From CBDUBS01 sp965365445 (GTDB lineage: Bacteria > Bacteroidota > Rhodothermia > Rhodothermales > DASSAV01), in the NCBI GenBank assembly GCA_965365445.1, contig CBDUBS010000070.1, positions 1 to 16,578 of the forward strand: a stretch of DNA of 16,578 nt, written 5' to 3'. Positions 7,633 to 16,121 of the stretch are shown one piece after another (positions within the stretch are counted from its first letter, which is position 1; each line of letters starts with the position of its first letter). The position numbers and the translations under genes are program-made. The notes below the pieces were generated by a model. That model searched no databases. It was not told the DNA's origin and saw only the letters and a list, made by a program, of their open reading frames with translations.

Positions 7633-9291
7633 ATGAAGGCTCCACGAGGCAATTCGCTCCGGTGTCGGGGGTGGGCTCAGGAAGCGGCCCTCCGGATGCT
7701 CATGAATAACCTTGATGAGGACGTTGCCGAAAGGCCGGAGGAGTTGATCGTTTATGGAGGAACGGGCAAGGCCGCGCGTAACCCGGCCTGCCTGAACGCG
7801 ATTCTGGAAACATTGCAGCGCCTCGAAAGCAACCAGACCCTTCTGGTGCAAAGCGGCAAGCCCGTCGGGGTATTCGAAACACATCCGGAGGCCCCCCGGG
7901 TGCTCATTGCCAACGCTCATCTTGTGCCTCGCTGGGCAACATGGGAAGAGTTTCGCCGACTTGAAGACCTTGGCCTCACGATGTACGGACAGATGACGGC
8001 CGGGTCGTGGATTTACATCGGCACCCAGGGCATCCTGCAGGGCACATACGAAACCTTCGCCGCCTGCGCCGACAAGTACTTCGGCGGCGATCTGAGCGGG
8101 AAACTTGTCGTAACGGCCGGGTTGGGCGGCATGGGCGGCGCACAGCCCCTGGCGGCTACCATGAACGGCGCCGTTTGCCTGGCCGTAGAGGTCGATCCGG
8201 ACCGCATCCGGCGCAGGCTGGATACAGGCTACTGCGACGAGGAAGCAACCGGCCTGGATGTGGCTATAGAACGAGTAGAACGGTTCAAGCGGGAGAAATC
8301 CGCACGTTCGATCGCTCTGCACGGCAACATGGCAGACATCCTGCCGGAACTGGTATCCCGGGGCTTCGTGCCGGATGCCTTGACCGATCAGACTTCGGCG
8401 CATGACGTCCGGTACGGGTACATTCCGGCGGGCCATACGGTCGAACAGGCCGCAGCATTCCGCCGGCGCGATCCGGCAGGGTATGATGAAGTCGTGCTGG
8501 ACTCGATGGAAAGGCATGTCGGGGCGATGCTGGAGATGAAACGGCTCGGATCGGTCGTGTTCGATTACGGAAACAATCTGCGCGGGCAGGTTGCGGACCA
8601 TAGAAACATGCCGGAAGCATTTGAAATTCCTGGTTTCGTACCGGAGTTCATCCGCCCATTGTTCTGCCGGGGATCGGGACCTTTCCGATGGGCGGCGCTA
8701 TCCGGTAATCCCCGCGACATTGCCGTGACGGATGCGGCCGTACTGGAAGCGTTTCCCGAAAAAGAGGCGCTGGCGCGGTGGCTGCGGCAGGCTCGCGAGA
8801 AGGTTCAATTTCAGGGGCTCCCGGCCCGTATCTGCTGGTTGGAGTACGGCGAGCGGGCCGAGATGGGACTTCGGTTCAACCGGCTGGTACGGGAGGGCAA
8901 GGTGGATGCTCCACTGGTCATCGGGAGAGATCATCTCGATAGCGGTTCAGTGGCGTCGCCCAACCGGGAGACGGAGAGTATGCTGGATGGTTCCGATGCC
9001 ATAGCGGACTGGCCGCTGCTCAATGCTCTGCTCAATACGGCGTGCGGAGCCGATTGGGTGAGCATTCACCATGGCGGAGGCGTCGGGATCGGCTATTCCA
9101 TCCATGCCGGTATGGTGTGTGTCGCCGACGGAGGGACGCCGGCCGATCGGAAGCTGCAACGGGTGCTCACCGCCGATCCGGGTACGGGTGTCATGCGCCA
9201 CGCCGACGCGGGGTACGAAGCGGCCGTTGAGACGGCTCATGCTCGAGGCATCGACCTTCCCATGATTACCCCACAGCATTCCGGTCATTAG
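7633..9291 (+). CDS. hutU: Urocanate hydratase
   Basis: HutU (552 residues, the normal size) converts urocanate to 4-imidazolone-5-propionate in the cytoplasm, the second step of histidine breakdown, using tightly bound NAD+ as an electrophile. The N-terminal block WAQEAALRMLMNNLDEDVAE and the following RPEELIVYGGTGKAARN are family signatures. The NAD-binding glycine loop GLGGMGG is at 164-170, and the conserved FCRGSGPFRW with C345 is at 344-353. The C-terminal SIHHGGGVGIGYSIHAG block is intact. The ATG at 7633 gives the usual N-terminus APRG, although the upstream ribosome site is weak. It is the first gene of hutUHIG; hutH starts 1 nt after its TAG. Identification is secure. Confidence 0.98.
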   Translation: MKAPRGNSLRCRGWAQEAALRMLMNNLDEDVAERPEELIVYGGTGKAARNPACLNAILETLQRLESNQTLLVQSGKPVGVFETHPEAPRVLIANAHLVPRWATWEEFRRLEDLGLTMYGQMTAGSWIYIGTQGILQGTYETFAACADKYFGGDLSGKLVVTAGLGGMGGAQPLAATMNGAVCLAVEVDPDRIRRRLDTGYCDEEATGLDVAIERVERFKREKSARSIALHGNMADILPELVSRGFVPDALTDQTSAHDVRYGYIPAGHTVEQAAAFRRRDPAGYDEVVLDSMERHVGAMLEMKRLGSVVFDYGNNLRGQVADHRNMPEAFEIPGFVPEFIRPLFCRGSGPFRWAALSGNPRDIAVTDAAVLEAFPEKEALARWLRQAREKVQFQGLPARICWLEYGERAEMGLRFNRLVREGKVDAPLVIGRDHLDSGSVASPNRETESMLDGSDAIADWPLLNALLNTACGADWVSIHHGGGVGIGYSIHAGMVCVADGGTPADRKLQRVLTADPGTGVMRHADAGYEAAVETAHARGIDLPMITPQHSGH

Positions 9292-9292
9292 C

Positions 9293-10792
9293 ATGTACGT
9301 AACCCTGGCCCATCTCTATTCCGACCTGTCCCGTTCCCTTGACGAATTGCGGGAGGACCCTTCCCGCGTTCATCGGTCTCGCGATACCGTAGAAGGGGCG
9401 ATGAACGACGGAAACGCCTATTACGGCATCAATACGGGGTTCGGTGCGCTGGCTCAGGAACGCATCTCGCCGCCTCAGCTGGGGAGGTTGCAGCGCAACC
9501 TGATCTTCAGCCACGCCGTTGGCGTGGGCGAACCTACCCCGAAGGACATCACGCGCCTCATGCTGGGACTCAAGGTGCACTCTCTGGGACTCGGGTTTTC
9601 GGGCGTATCGTACCGGACATTCGAGCGCCTGCTCTTTATGGCGGAGAACGACCTCGTTCCGTTCGTACCCAGCCGTGGCAGCGTCGGCGCCTCCGGCGAC
9701 CTGGCGCCGCTGGCTCACCTGTCCCTTCCGCTGCTGGGTGAGGGCCGTTTCTGGAGCGCGGATGGGTCGTCCACCCGTCCGGCACGGGAGGTGCTGGCCA
9801 GGCTAGGTCTCGGCCCGATCGAACTACAGGCAAAGGATGGGCTCTCGCTGATAAACGGCACGCAATTCATGACGGCCTACGGCGCCTATGTGCTGGAACG
9901 CTCCCGGCGGCTCGTCGTCTGGGCCGACATCCTGGCCGGCATGAGTCTGGAGGCCCTACAGGGAAGCATCCGCCCGTTCGACGCACGCATTCAGGCCGTC
10001 CGGCCCCACCCGGGCCAACGGCAGGTAGCCGACAACGTGCGAACCCTTCTCATCCAGAGCGAAATCCTTGAAAGCCATCGCAACTGTGGGAAAGTACAGG
10101 ATCCGTATTGCCTGCGGTGTGTGCCGCAGGTTCATGGCGCCGTTCGCGATGCGCTCGAGCATGCGACTTCGGTCATCGAACGGGAGATAAATAGCGTCAC
10201 GGACAATCCGCTGGTGTTCGAGGACGAAATCATCTCCGGAGGCAACTTTCACGGCCAACCGCTGGCGTTTGCACTGGACTATGCCGCCATGGCAATGGCC
10301 GAACTGGCCGGCATCTCTGAACGGCGCATTTATTTGCTCCTGGAAGGGCATGACGGATTGCCCCGTTTGCTCATGAAAGAAACGGGAGTCAACTCCGGGT
10401 TCATGATCCCTCAGTACACGGCGGCCGCGCTGGTGTCCGAAAACAAAATACTCTGCCACCCCGCATCGGTTGACTCCATTCCGACCAGCCTGGGGCAGGA
10501 GGACCATGTCAGCATGGGCAGCCTGAGCGCGGTGAAGTTGTTGCAGGTAATGCATAATGTGGAGCACGTTCTGGCGATCGAGCTCATGACGGGCGCTCAG
10601 GCCCTGGATTTTCGGCTGCCGCTTCGGCCGGGGCGCGGAGTGGAACGGGCGCATGAACTGGTGCGCGAGCGCATTCCTCACCACGACTCGGACACGCTGT
10701 TTTATGAGGACGTACATCGCTCTCTCGAACTCATCCGGACGGATGCGCTGCCGATCCAGCTGGTTGAAAAACATGGGATGCCGCTGGTATAA
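9293..10792 (+). CDS. hutH: Histidine ammonia-lyase
   Basis: HutH (499 residues) removes ammonia from L-histidine to give urocanate, the first committed step of histidine use. The Ala-Ser-Gly triad that cyclises to the MIO electrophile is at 133-135 in GSVGASGDLAPL. Other active-site residues by analogy to the Pseudomonas enzyme are Y44 (YGINTGFG), H74, N188, Y272, R275 and E403 (QEDHVSMG). In the usual QDPYS-R-C block the serine is a cysteine here (C273, QDPYCLRC), a small oddity next to catalytic Y272. It begins 1 nt after hutU with no separate ribosome site, so translation is probably coupled. hutI follows after 11 nt. Confidence 0.98.
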   Translation: MYVTLAHLYSDLSRSLDELREDPSRVHRSRDTVEGAMNDGNAYYGINTGFGALAQERISPPQLGRLQRNLIFSHAVGVGEPTPKDITRLMLGLKVHSLGLGFSGVSYRTFERLLFMAENDLVPFVPSRGSVGASGDLAPLAHLSLPLLGEGRFWSADGSSTRPAREVLARLGLGPIELQAKDGLSLINGTQFMTAYGAYVLERSRRLVVWADILAGMSLEALQGSIRPFDARIQAVRPHPGQRQVADNVRTLLIQSEILESHRNCGKVQDPYCLRCVPQVHGAVRDALEHATSVIEREINSVTDNPLVFEDEIISGGNFHGQPLAFALDYAAMAMAELAGISERRIYLLLEGHDGLPRLLMKETGVNSGFMIPQYTAAALVSENKILCHPASVDSIPTSLGQEDHVSMGSLSAVKLLQVMHNVEHVLAIELMTGAQALDFRLPLRPGRGVERAHELVRERIPHHDSDTLFYEDVHRSLELIRTDALPIQLVEKHGMPLV

Positions 10793-10803
10793 ACGAGCCC
10801 TTC

Positions 10804-12024
10804 ATGCAGATTCTGGATAACATTGGCCTGCTCGCTACCTGTAAACCCGCAGGGGGCCAGCGTGCGATTCATGAAATACGTAATGCCGCGCTGGTCTGGC
10901 AGCACGAGCACATCCTCTGGGTGGGACCGGCATCCGATCTGCCGGATAGTTTCACGGATGGGGAGCGCTTCGATGCCGGGAGGAAACTCGTCGTGCCGGG
11001 CCTTGTGGATTGCCACACGCATCTGGCGTTCGGAGGCTGGCGGGCCCGTGAATTCGTGCAACGGTGCACCGGCGTTTCGTATGAGGAGATAGCGCGGGCC
11101 GGAGGGGGCATCCGCTCGACCGTCAGGCAAACCCGCGAGATGGCCGAAGAGGAGCTTTTTGCCCGATCCGTTGACTTTTTGCGGGAAATGATCCGGCTGG
11201 GTATCACCACGATCGAAGCCAAGAGCGGCTATGGCCTCGATCTCGAAACCGAGTTGAAACAACTCCGGGTGTACCGCCGTCTGGCCCGGGAAATGGATGT
11301 GGAGATCGCCTCGACCTTTCTCGGCGCGCATACGGCGCCGCCGGAATACAGCGGTCGCCAATCGGATTACGTACGGTTTCTGGTGGATGAAGCACTCCCG
11401 CGTGTAGCGTCTGAACGACTGGCCGAGTTCTGCGACGTGTTCGTGGAAGGGGCCGCCTTCAGTCCGGACGAAGCACGTTTTATCCTTTCGGCGGCCGGGA
11501 AGCACGGATTGGCGCCGAAGGTACACGCGGATCAGCTTTCCGACACCGGAGGGGCAATGCTTTCGGCGGAGGTAGGCGCCGCATCCGCCGATCATCTAGA
11601 ATACGCCTCGAAGGAAGGGATCGCCGCTATGGCGAAGGCGGGAGTGGTTGCCGTGAATTTGCCCCTGGCGTCAGTGTATCTCCAACGGCCGGCGATGCCT
11701 GCCCGGCGGTTCATCGAGGCGGGGGCGCCGGTGGCCGTCGCCACGGATTTCAATCCGGGTAGCGCGCCGTCGTATCACCTGCCCCTTGCGATGACCCTGG
11801 CCTGTATTACGAGCGGGATGACCCCTGCAGAAGCGCTCAAAGGGGCTACACTATACGGCGCTCGGGCCATACGCAGAGACCACCTCCTCGGGTCGCTCGA
11901 ACCCGGCAAACGAGCGGATTTCCTGATCGTTGATTCATCCGATGTCGAACAGTGGCTGTATCATTTCCGGCCGAATACGGTGAACCGCGTATTCATCAAG
12001 GGACGGGATCGCACCCATGGGTAA
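10804..12024 (+). CDS. hutI: Imidazolonepropionase
   Basis: HutI (406 residues) is an amidohydrolase that opens imidazolone-5-propionate to N-formimidoyl-L-glutamate, the third step of the pathway. The metal site is visible: H71 and H73 in VDCHTHLAFGG, H241 in KVHADQLSD, and D315 in VATDFNPGS; H176 in FLGAHTAPP lines the substrate pocket. TIEAKSGYGLDLETELK (136-152) is a signature of the family. It lies 11 nt after hutH, and its TAA overlaps the ATG of hutG by 8 nt, the tightest coupling in the operon. Secure. Confidence 0.98.
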   Translation: MQILDNIGLLATCKPAGGQRAIHEIRNAALVWQHEHILWVGPASDLPDSFTDGERFDAGRKLVVPGLVDCHTHLAFGGWRAREFVQRCTGVSYEEIARAGGGIRSTVRQTREMAEEELFARSVDFLREMIRLGITTIEAKSGYGLDLETELKQLRVYRRLAREMDVEIASTFLGAHTAPPEYSGRQSDYVRFLVDEALPRVASERLAEFCDVFVEGAAFSPDEARFILSAAGKHGLAPKVHADQLSDTGGAMLSAEVGAASADHLEYASKEGIAAMAKAGVVAVNLPLASVYLQRPAMPARRFIEAGAPVAVATDFNPGSAPSYHLPLAMTLACITSGMTPAEALKGATLYGARAIRRDHLLGSLEPGKRADFLIVDSSDVEQWLYHFRPNTVNRVFIKGRDRTHG

Positions 12025-12991
12025 CGACTCGATACGCACCGCAGGGGTTGCCTCCGCCGTTCGTCCGCCGGATACGGAGCGAGACGACCCCCGCGTGGGC
12101 CGCTTGCTGGGGAATGACCTTCGGAAAGCTCGTACGGTCATCGTCGGATTTCCATCCGATAGCGGAGTCCGGCGAAACGGGGGCCGTCCGGGCGCTACCG
12201 AAGCACCCGACGCCATACGCGAACACCTGTACCGAATGACGCCGGATGCAAGGAATTCGGGCCCGTTTACAGACACCCTCGACGGCACGGTAGATCTGGG
12301 CAACCTGCCCGTTACGGGCCATACCGATGAGGATCAGGAGCGCCTGGGCGCCTTCCTTGCTCCCTATCTGGAATGCGGGGTCATACCGATCATCCTCGGG
12401 GGCGGGCATGAAACGAGTTTCGGTCATTTCCTGGGGTATGTCCGCGCCAATCTGAACGTTCACCCCATAAACATCGACGCGCATCCGGACGTTCGCCCGC
12501 CTGTGGCCGAAGGAGCGCATTCGGGATCGCCCTTCCGGCAGATGCTGATGCACTCCAACTGCTCCGGGTATACCGTAGCCGGATTGCAACCCCATTCGAC
12601 CGCTCCGGCTCACGTTCAATGGATGCAGGAGCGTGGTTGTTCATATCACTGGCGAAGCGAAACGAATGAGCAGTTGCTCCGGACCATATACACGGTAACC
12701 ACTGGCCCCGTGATGGCCTCATTCGATCTAGACGCTGTGGACGCGGCATTTGCCCCCGGCGTGAGCGCCCCGAATGCAGGAGGGCTCACGCCGGAATCAT
12801 GGTTACGCGCCGCCTACGAAGCCGGTGCGTGCCCACGGGTAGGCTCGGTCGATCTGGTCGAGTTGTGCCCGCCCCTCGACCAGGACGGCCGGTCTGCGCG
12901 ACTCGCGGCGCTGACGATATGGACCTTTCTGGCCGGTTTATCCATGCGTCCCCATGAGCCCCCCTCCGGAGGAATCACGGATTCCTTTTAA
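12017..12991 (+). CDS. hutG: Formimidoylglutamase (arginase superfamily)
   Basis: HutG (324 residues) hydrolyses N-formimidoyl-L-glutamate to L-glutamate and formamide, closing the four-enzyme pathway. It is a ureohydrolase-fold enzyme with the dimanganese ligands in place: H131 in GGGHE, D154, H156 and D158 in DAHPDVR, and D237 and D239 in SFDLDAVD. Agmatinase and arginase share these motifs, but the position directly after hutI makes HutG the clear choice. The ATG at 12017 overlaps the end of hutI by 8 nt. The last six codons and the stop form a terminator-like hairpin. No HutF or glutamate formimidoyltransferase gene is present, so one-carbon units would leave as formamide. Confidence 0.95.
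   Translation: MGNDSIRTAGVASAVRPPDTERDDPRVGRLLGNDLRKARTVIVGFPSDSGVRRNGGRPGATEAPDAIREHLYRMTPDARNSGPFTDTLDGTVDLGNLPVTGHTDEDQERLGAFLAPYLECGVIPIILGGGHETSFGHFLGYVRANLNVHPINIDAHPDVRPPVAEGAHSGSPFRQMLMHSNCSGYTVAGLQPHSTAPAHVQWMQERGCSYHWRSETNEQLLRTIYTVTTGPVMASFDLDAVDAAFAPGVSAPNAGGLTPESWLRAAYEAGACPRVGSVDLVELCPPLDQDGRSARLAALTIWTFLAGLSMRPHEPPSGGITDSF
12970..12989 (+). terminator. Terminator-like hairpin at the end of hutG
   Basis: AGGAATC (12970-12976) and GATTCCT (12980-12986) are perfect 7-bp inverted copies with loop ACG, followed by TTT and the TAA stop. It overlaps the final codons of hutG. The stem is short, so termination is probably partial. It could separate the hut operon from the downstream galM. 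Confidence 0.45.
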
Positions 12992-13079
12992 CGGCGCCCT
13001 TTTCTATCTTGCGATTTCCCTCATTCCTCTTTTCTATTGCCCGACGGAATTCTCGGGGCAAACCTGCCGGCTCAACGAC

Positions 13080-14243
13080 ATGAAAACTTCCGCCCTTTCC
13101 TGCTTCGGCCTGGCCGCGCTCGTTTTTTTCGCGGCCTGCTCCGACCCCTCTGAAACCGCCGCGGTGGGTGGATTGCCTGAACGCTTCGGCACGACGCCGG
13201 AAGGCGAAATGGTAGACGTATACACCCTCACCAATCGCAACGGCATGGAAGTACGTGCGACCAACTATGGAGGCATCATCCTTACGATCAAGACGCCGGA
13301 TCGAAACGGAAACATGGAGGACATCACCCTGGGGTATGACTCTCTTTCTGCCTATCTCGCCGAAACGCCCTATTTCGGCGCATTGATCGGGCGGTACGGC
13401 AACCGCATACGCAACGGACAATTCGTACTCGAGGACCAGACATACACCCTGGCAACGAATAACGGTCCAAACCACCTGCATGGCGGGCTCAAAGGGTTCG
13501 ACAAGGTCGTGTGGGACGCCCGGCCCTTTTCCGAACCCGGAAGGCAGGGACTGGTATTCACGCGTCGAAGCCCCGACATGGAAGAAGGCTACCCCGGAAA
13601 TCTGGATGTAAAGGTCACCTATGCGCTGACCGACGAGAACGAGCTCATTTTCGACTACGAGGCGACTTCCGATAAAGCCACACCCGTAAATTTAACCCAG
13701 CATACCTATTTCAATCTCTCCGGCGACCCGAACCGGCCGATTACGGACCACGTGTTAACCCTGAACGCCGATGCATACACACCGGTCGATTCTACTCTGA
13801 TACCCAGCGGTGAAATCCGGCCGGTTGACAACACCCCTTTCGACTTCCGCCGACCCACGCCTATCGGAGAGCGGATCGAGCAGGACGACGAACAACTGCG
13901 CTTCGGGGGCGGGTACGACCACAACTGGGTGCTAAACACCTCCGGCGGCGATTCGCTCACGCCGGCGGCCACGGTCTACGAACCGACCAGCGGCCGTGTC
14001 ATGGAAATTCTGACTACCGAACCGGGGATCCAGTTTTATTCGGGCAACTTCCTGGATGGATCACTCATCGGGCGCGGTAACATTCCTTACCGGCACCGGA
14101 CCGGGCTGGCGCTCGAAACACAGCATTTTCCGGACTCTCCCAACCAGCCCGGCTTTCCGTCAACCATTCTGCAACCCGGCCAGACTTATTCGTCAAGAAC
14201 GGTGTACAGGTTCTCCACGCGCGAGGAGGAGCCGCGCGATTGA
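13080..14243 (+). CDS. galM: Aldose 1-epimerase (mutarotase), predicted lipoprotein
   Basis: The product has 387 residues from ATG 13080. Residues 1-20 are a lipoprotein signal: a hydrophobic stretch ending in FFAAC with the lipidated cysteine at C20, so the enzyme should be membrane-anchored outside the cytoplasm. GalM interconverts alpha and beta anomers of galactose, glucose and other aldoses. The catalytic residues are visible: R109 (YGNRI), H132 (PNHLHGG), H208 (NLTQHTYFNLSG) and the general base E346 (LALETQHFPDSPNQP). An in-frame ATG at 12954 would overlap hutG and put 42 non-conserved residues before the lipobox, so it is rejected. It follows hutG by 88 nt across a weak terminator; a TATCTTGC at 13005-13012 could be a -7 element of its own promoter. 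Its theme fits the exported sugar enzymes at the left of the window. Confidence 0.93.
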   Translation: MKTSALSCFGLAALVFFAACSDPSETAAVGGLPERFGTTPEGEMVDVYTLTNRNGMEVRATNYGGIILTIKTPDRNGNMEDITLGYDSLSAYLAETPYFGALIGRYGNRIRNGQFVLEDQTYTLATNNGPNHLHGGLKGFDKVVWDARPFSEPGRQGLVFTRRSPDMEEGYPGNLDVKVTYALTDENELIFDYEATSDKATPVNLTQHTYFNLSGDPNRPITDHVLTLNADAYTPVDSTLIPSGEIRPVDNTPFDFRRPTPIGERIEQDDEQLRFGGGYDHNWVLNTSGGDSLTPAATVYEPTSGRVMEILTTEPGIQFYSGNFLDGSLIGRGNIPYRHRTGLALETQHFPDSPNQPGFPSTILQPGQTYSSRTVYRFSTREEEPRD

Positions 14244-14282
14244 GCGGCCGCCGAAGTCAGCGCGACGAAAGCGCTTGGCCGC
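14244..14282 (+). repeat. Nested inverted repeat directly after galM
   Basis: GCGGCC (14244-14249) pairs with GGCCGC (14277-14282), and inside it AGCGC (14259-14263) pairs with GCGCT (14271-14275). It begins at the base after the galM stop. It has no U-run and probably acts with the stronger hairpin just downstream. Confidence 0.4.
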
Positions 14283-14299
14283 AGGCTGAGATCATCCAG

Positions 14300-14331
14300 G
14301 GGGTGGAGGACTGATCCCCTTCCTCCACCCC
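14300..14331. terminator. Hairpin terminator between convergent galM and fhs
   Basis: GGGGTGGAGGA (14300-14310) and TCCTCCACCCC (14321-14331) are perfect 11-bp inverted copies around a 10-nt loop, followed by TTT on the plus strand. It lies in the 98-nt convergent gap and can serve galM directly. For fhs, on the other strand, it would form just after the stop codon but without a U-run. Confidence 0.7.
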
Positions 14332-14341
14332 TTTACGGAAC

Positions 14342-16018
14342 TCAGAACATCCCGCTGATCTGTCCCCATTCATCTACGTCCATACCCACGGCAGCGGGAC
14401 GCTGCGGCAACCCCGGCATAAGCATCATGTTGCCGCAGATGACCACCAGGAACCCTGCACCGGCGGAAAGCTGCGCGTCCGTTACCGTAAGGGTCCAGTT
14501 TTCGGGAGCGCCCAGCCGCTTCGGATCGTCGGAGAGAGACGATTGGGTTTTGGCGATACAGATGGGCAATCCGCCGTAGCCGAGAGAAACAAACTTTTCA
14601 ATCTGTTTCCTGGCCTTTTTTTCAAAGTAGACGTCGGATGCGCCATAGATGGTACGGGCAATGGTCTCTACCTTTTTCTCAACAGACCAGTCCAGCTCGT
14701 ACAGGAAGCGAGCGTCACGGGGGTAGCTTTCTTCGGATGCCGAAACGACCAGTTCGGCCAGTTCCACGGCTCCTTTTCCTCCCAGAGCGAAAGCATTATG
14801 CGGAGCCCAGGCCACTCCGCACCGGCGGCACAGGGCGCCTATCATTTCGAGTTCCGCCGGTCGGTCGTAGGGAAAGCGGTTGACTGCCACAACCACGGGT
14901 AATCCGAACCACTGCATATTCCGGATGTGCCGCTCGAGATTTGAGAGGCCACTTCTGAAGGCAACCGGGTTCTGTTCGTCCAACTTACTCGCCTCTGCGC
15001 CGCCATGATGCTTGATGGCCCGACACGTAGCCACCACCACCACCACGGAAGGCCACAAATCGGCCTTTCGGCAGACAATATCGAAGAATTTCTCCGCCCC
15101 CAGATCAGATCCGAAGCCGGCTTCCGTAACGACGTAATCAGCCAGTTTGAGCGCGATGCGATCGGCGATCACACTGCTGGCGCCGTGAGCGATGTTTCCG
15201 AAGGGTCCGGCATGGATCAGGGCCGGGCTATGCTCCATCGTCTGCACCAGGTTAGGCATGACGGCCTCGTTCAGAATAACCGCCATCGCCCGCTCGGCTT
15301 CCAGGTCTCGCGCTCTGACGGGAATCCCTTCCCCCTGTGTATAGCCGACTACGATATCCCCGAGACGGCGCTTCAGGTCGGAGCGAGAGTCGGCAAGCGC
15401 CAGAATGGCCATCACCTCGGAAGCGGCCGTAATGACAAAGGCGGATTCGCGCGGCACACCGTTCACACGCCCACCCAGGCCCACTACAATTTGCCGGAGG
15501 GAGCGGTCGTTCATATCCATTGCCCTGTTCCACAATCCACCGGCCACGTCGATACGAGGGTCGTTGCCTTTGAACAAGTAGTTATCTACCATAGCCGCCA
15601 GCAGGTTATGCGCTGCGGTCACGGCATGAATATCGCCGTTGAAGTGGAGATTGATTCGCTCCATGGGTAGCACCTGTGCATATCCACCACCCGCGGCTCC
15701 GCCCTTTATGCCGAACACCGGACCGAGAGAAGGTTCGCGAAGTGTCACCATACCGCGTTTACCCAGGGCGTGCAAAGCCTGCCCCAGACCGATGGTTGTC
15801 AACGTTTTGCCTTCCCCCTGCGGCGTCGGCGTCATGGCTGTAACGAGGATCAACTTCCCATCCGGGCGATCCGCGAACTTCTCCCTGACGTGCAGGCGTA
15901 TTTTTCCGGTGTATTTTCCGTAAAACTCGAAGTCGTCCTCTGCCAGATCGAGGTCGTCCATGAAGCGGCGCATATGGCGTAATTCGGCTCGCTGCGCCAG
16001 TTCGATACTTGAAATCAT
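14342..16018 (-). CDS. fhs: Formate-tetrahydrofolate ligase
   Basis: Fhs (558 residues, the usual size) uses ATP to join formate to tetrahydrofolate, making 10-formyl-THF for purine synthesis and one-carbon metabolism in the cytoplasm. The family P-loop is plain in TAMTPTPQGEGKTLTTIGLG, and the downstream EPSLGPVFGIKGGAAGGGYA and ERINLHFNGDIHAVTAAHN blocks are strictly family-specific. The C-terminal GGLPICIAKTQSSLSDDP block is intact. The start is ATG 16018: a GAGG ribosome site lies 6 nt upstream. A TTG at 16030 in frame would place that ribosome site inside the gene. It is a single gene, convergent with galM. Its upstream region holds two competing hairpins that look like an attenuator. 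Identification is secure. Confidence 0.98.
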   Translation of the reverse strand: MISSIELAQRAELRHMRRFMDDLDLAEDDFEFYGKYTGKIRLHVREKFADRPDGKLILVTAMTPTPQGEGKTLTTIGLGQALHALGKRGMVTLREPSLGPVFGIKGGAAGGGYAQVLPMERINLHFNGDIHAVTAAHNLLAAMVDNYLFKGNDPRIDVAGGLWNRAMDMNDRSLRQIVVGLGGRVNGVPRESAFVITAASEVMAILALADSRSDLKRRLGDIVVGYTQGEGIPVRARDLEAERAMAVILNEAVMPNLVQTMEHSPALIHAGPFGNIAHGASSVIADRIALKLADYVVTEAGFGSDLGAEKFFDIVCRKADLWPSVVVVVATCRAIKHHGGAEASKLDEQNPVAFRSGLSNLERHIRNMQWFGLPVVVAVNRFPYDRPAELEMIGALCRRCGVAWAPHNAFALGGKGAVELAELVVSASEESYPRDARFLYELDWSVEKKVETIARTIYGASDVYFEKKARKQIEKFVSLGYGGLPICIAKTQSSLSDDPKRLGAPENWTLTVTDAQLSAGAGFLVVICGNMMLMPGLPQRPAAVGMDVDEWGQISGMF

Positions 16019-16030
16019 ACGGTGCCTCAA

Positions 16031-16121
16031 AGAAACCCTGACAAAACGACTGCCCGACTTTGTCCGGGAGGTCCGTTGCCGGCGCGGGCAGGTTTGTCAG
16101 GGGCATTAAACAATGCGCCTG
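16031..16121 (-). promoter_or_regulatory. Attenuator-like leader of fhs with mutually exclusive hairpins
   Basis: Read on the minus strand, hairpin A is CAGGCGCATT-GTTT-AATGCCCCTG (16121-16098, nine of ten pairs). Hairpin B pairs 16102-16085 with 16056-16036: a 10-bp stem (CCCTGACAAA), a small internal loop, then a 7-bp stem (CTGCCCG) around a 28-nt loop. A and B share bases 16098-16102 and cannot both form. B is followed directly by TTTCTTTG and then the fhs ribosome site, so it has the look of a terminator or a site-masking stem. No known riboswitch family was recognised, and no leader promoter was found with confidence. Confidence 0.5.

Noticed and set aside
7330..8601. Minus-strand open frame of 423 codons opposite hutU
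   Set aside because: It is antisense to well-conserved HutU sequence and has no recognisable protein features; high GC keeps the antisense frame open.
14265..14276. Second copy of ACGAAAGCGCTT, shared with the LacI-type site at 3649-3660
   Set aside because: The palindrome is incomplete here (GAAAGCGCTTGG), lies downstream of galM in a convergent gap, and is accounted for by a nested hairpin at 14244-14282.
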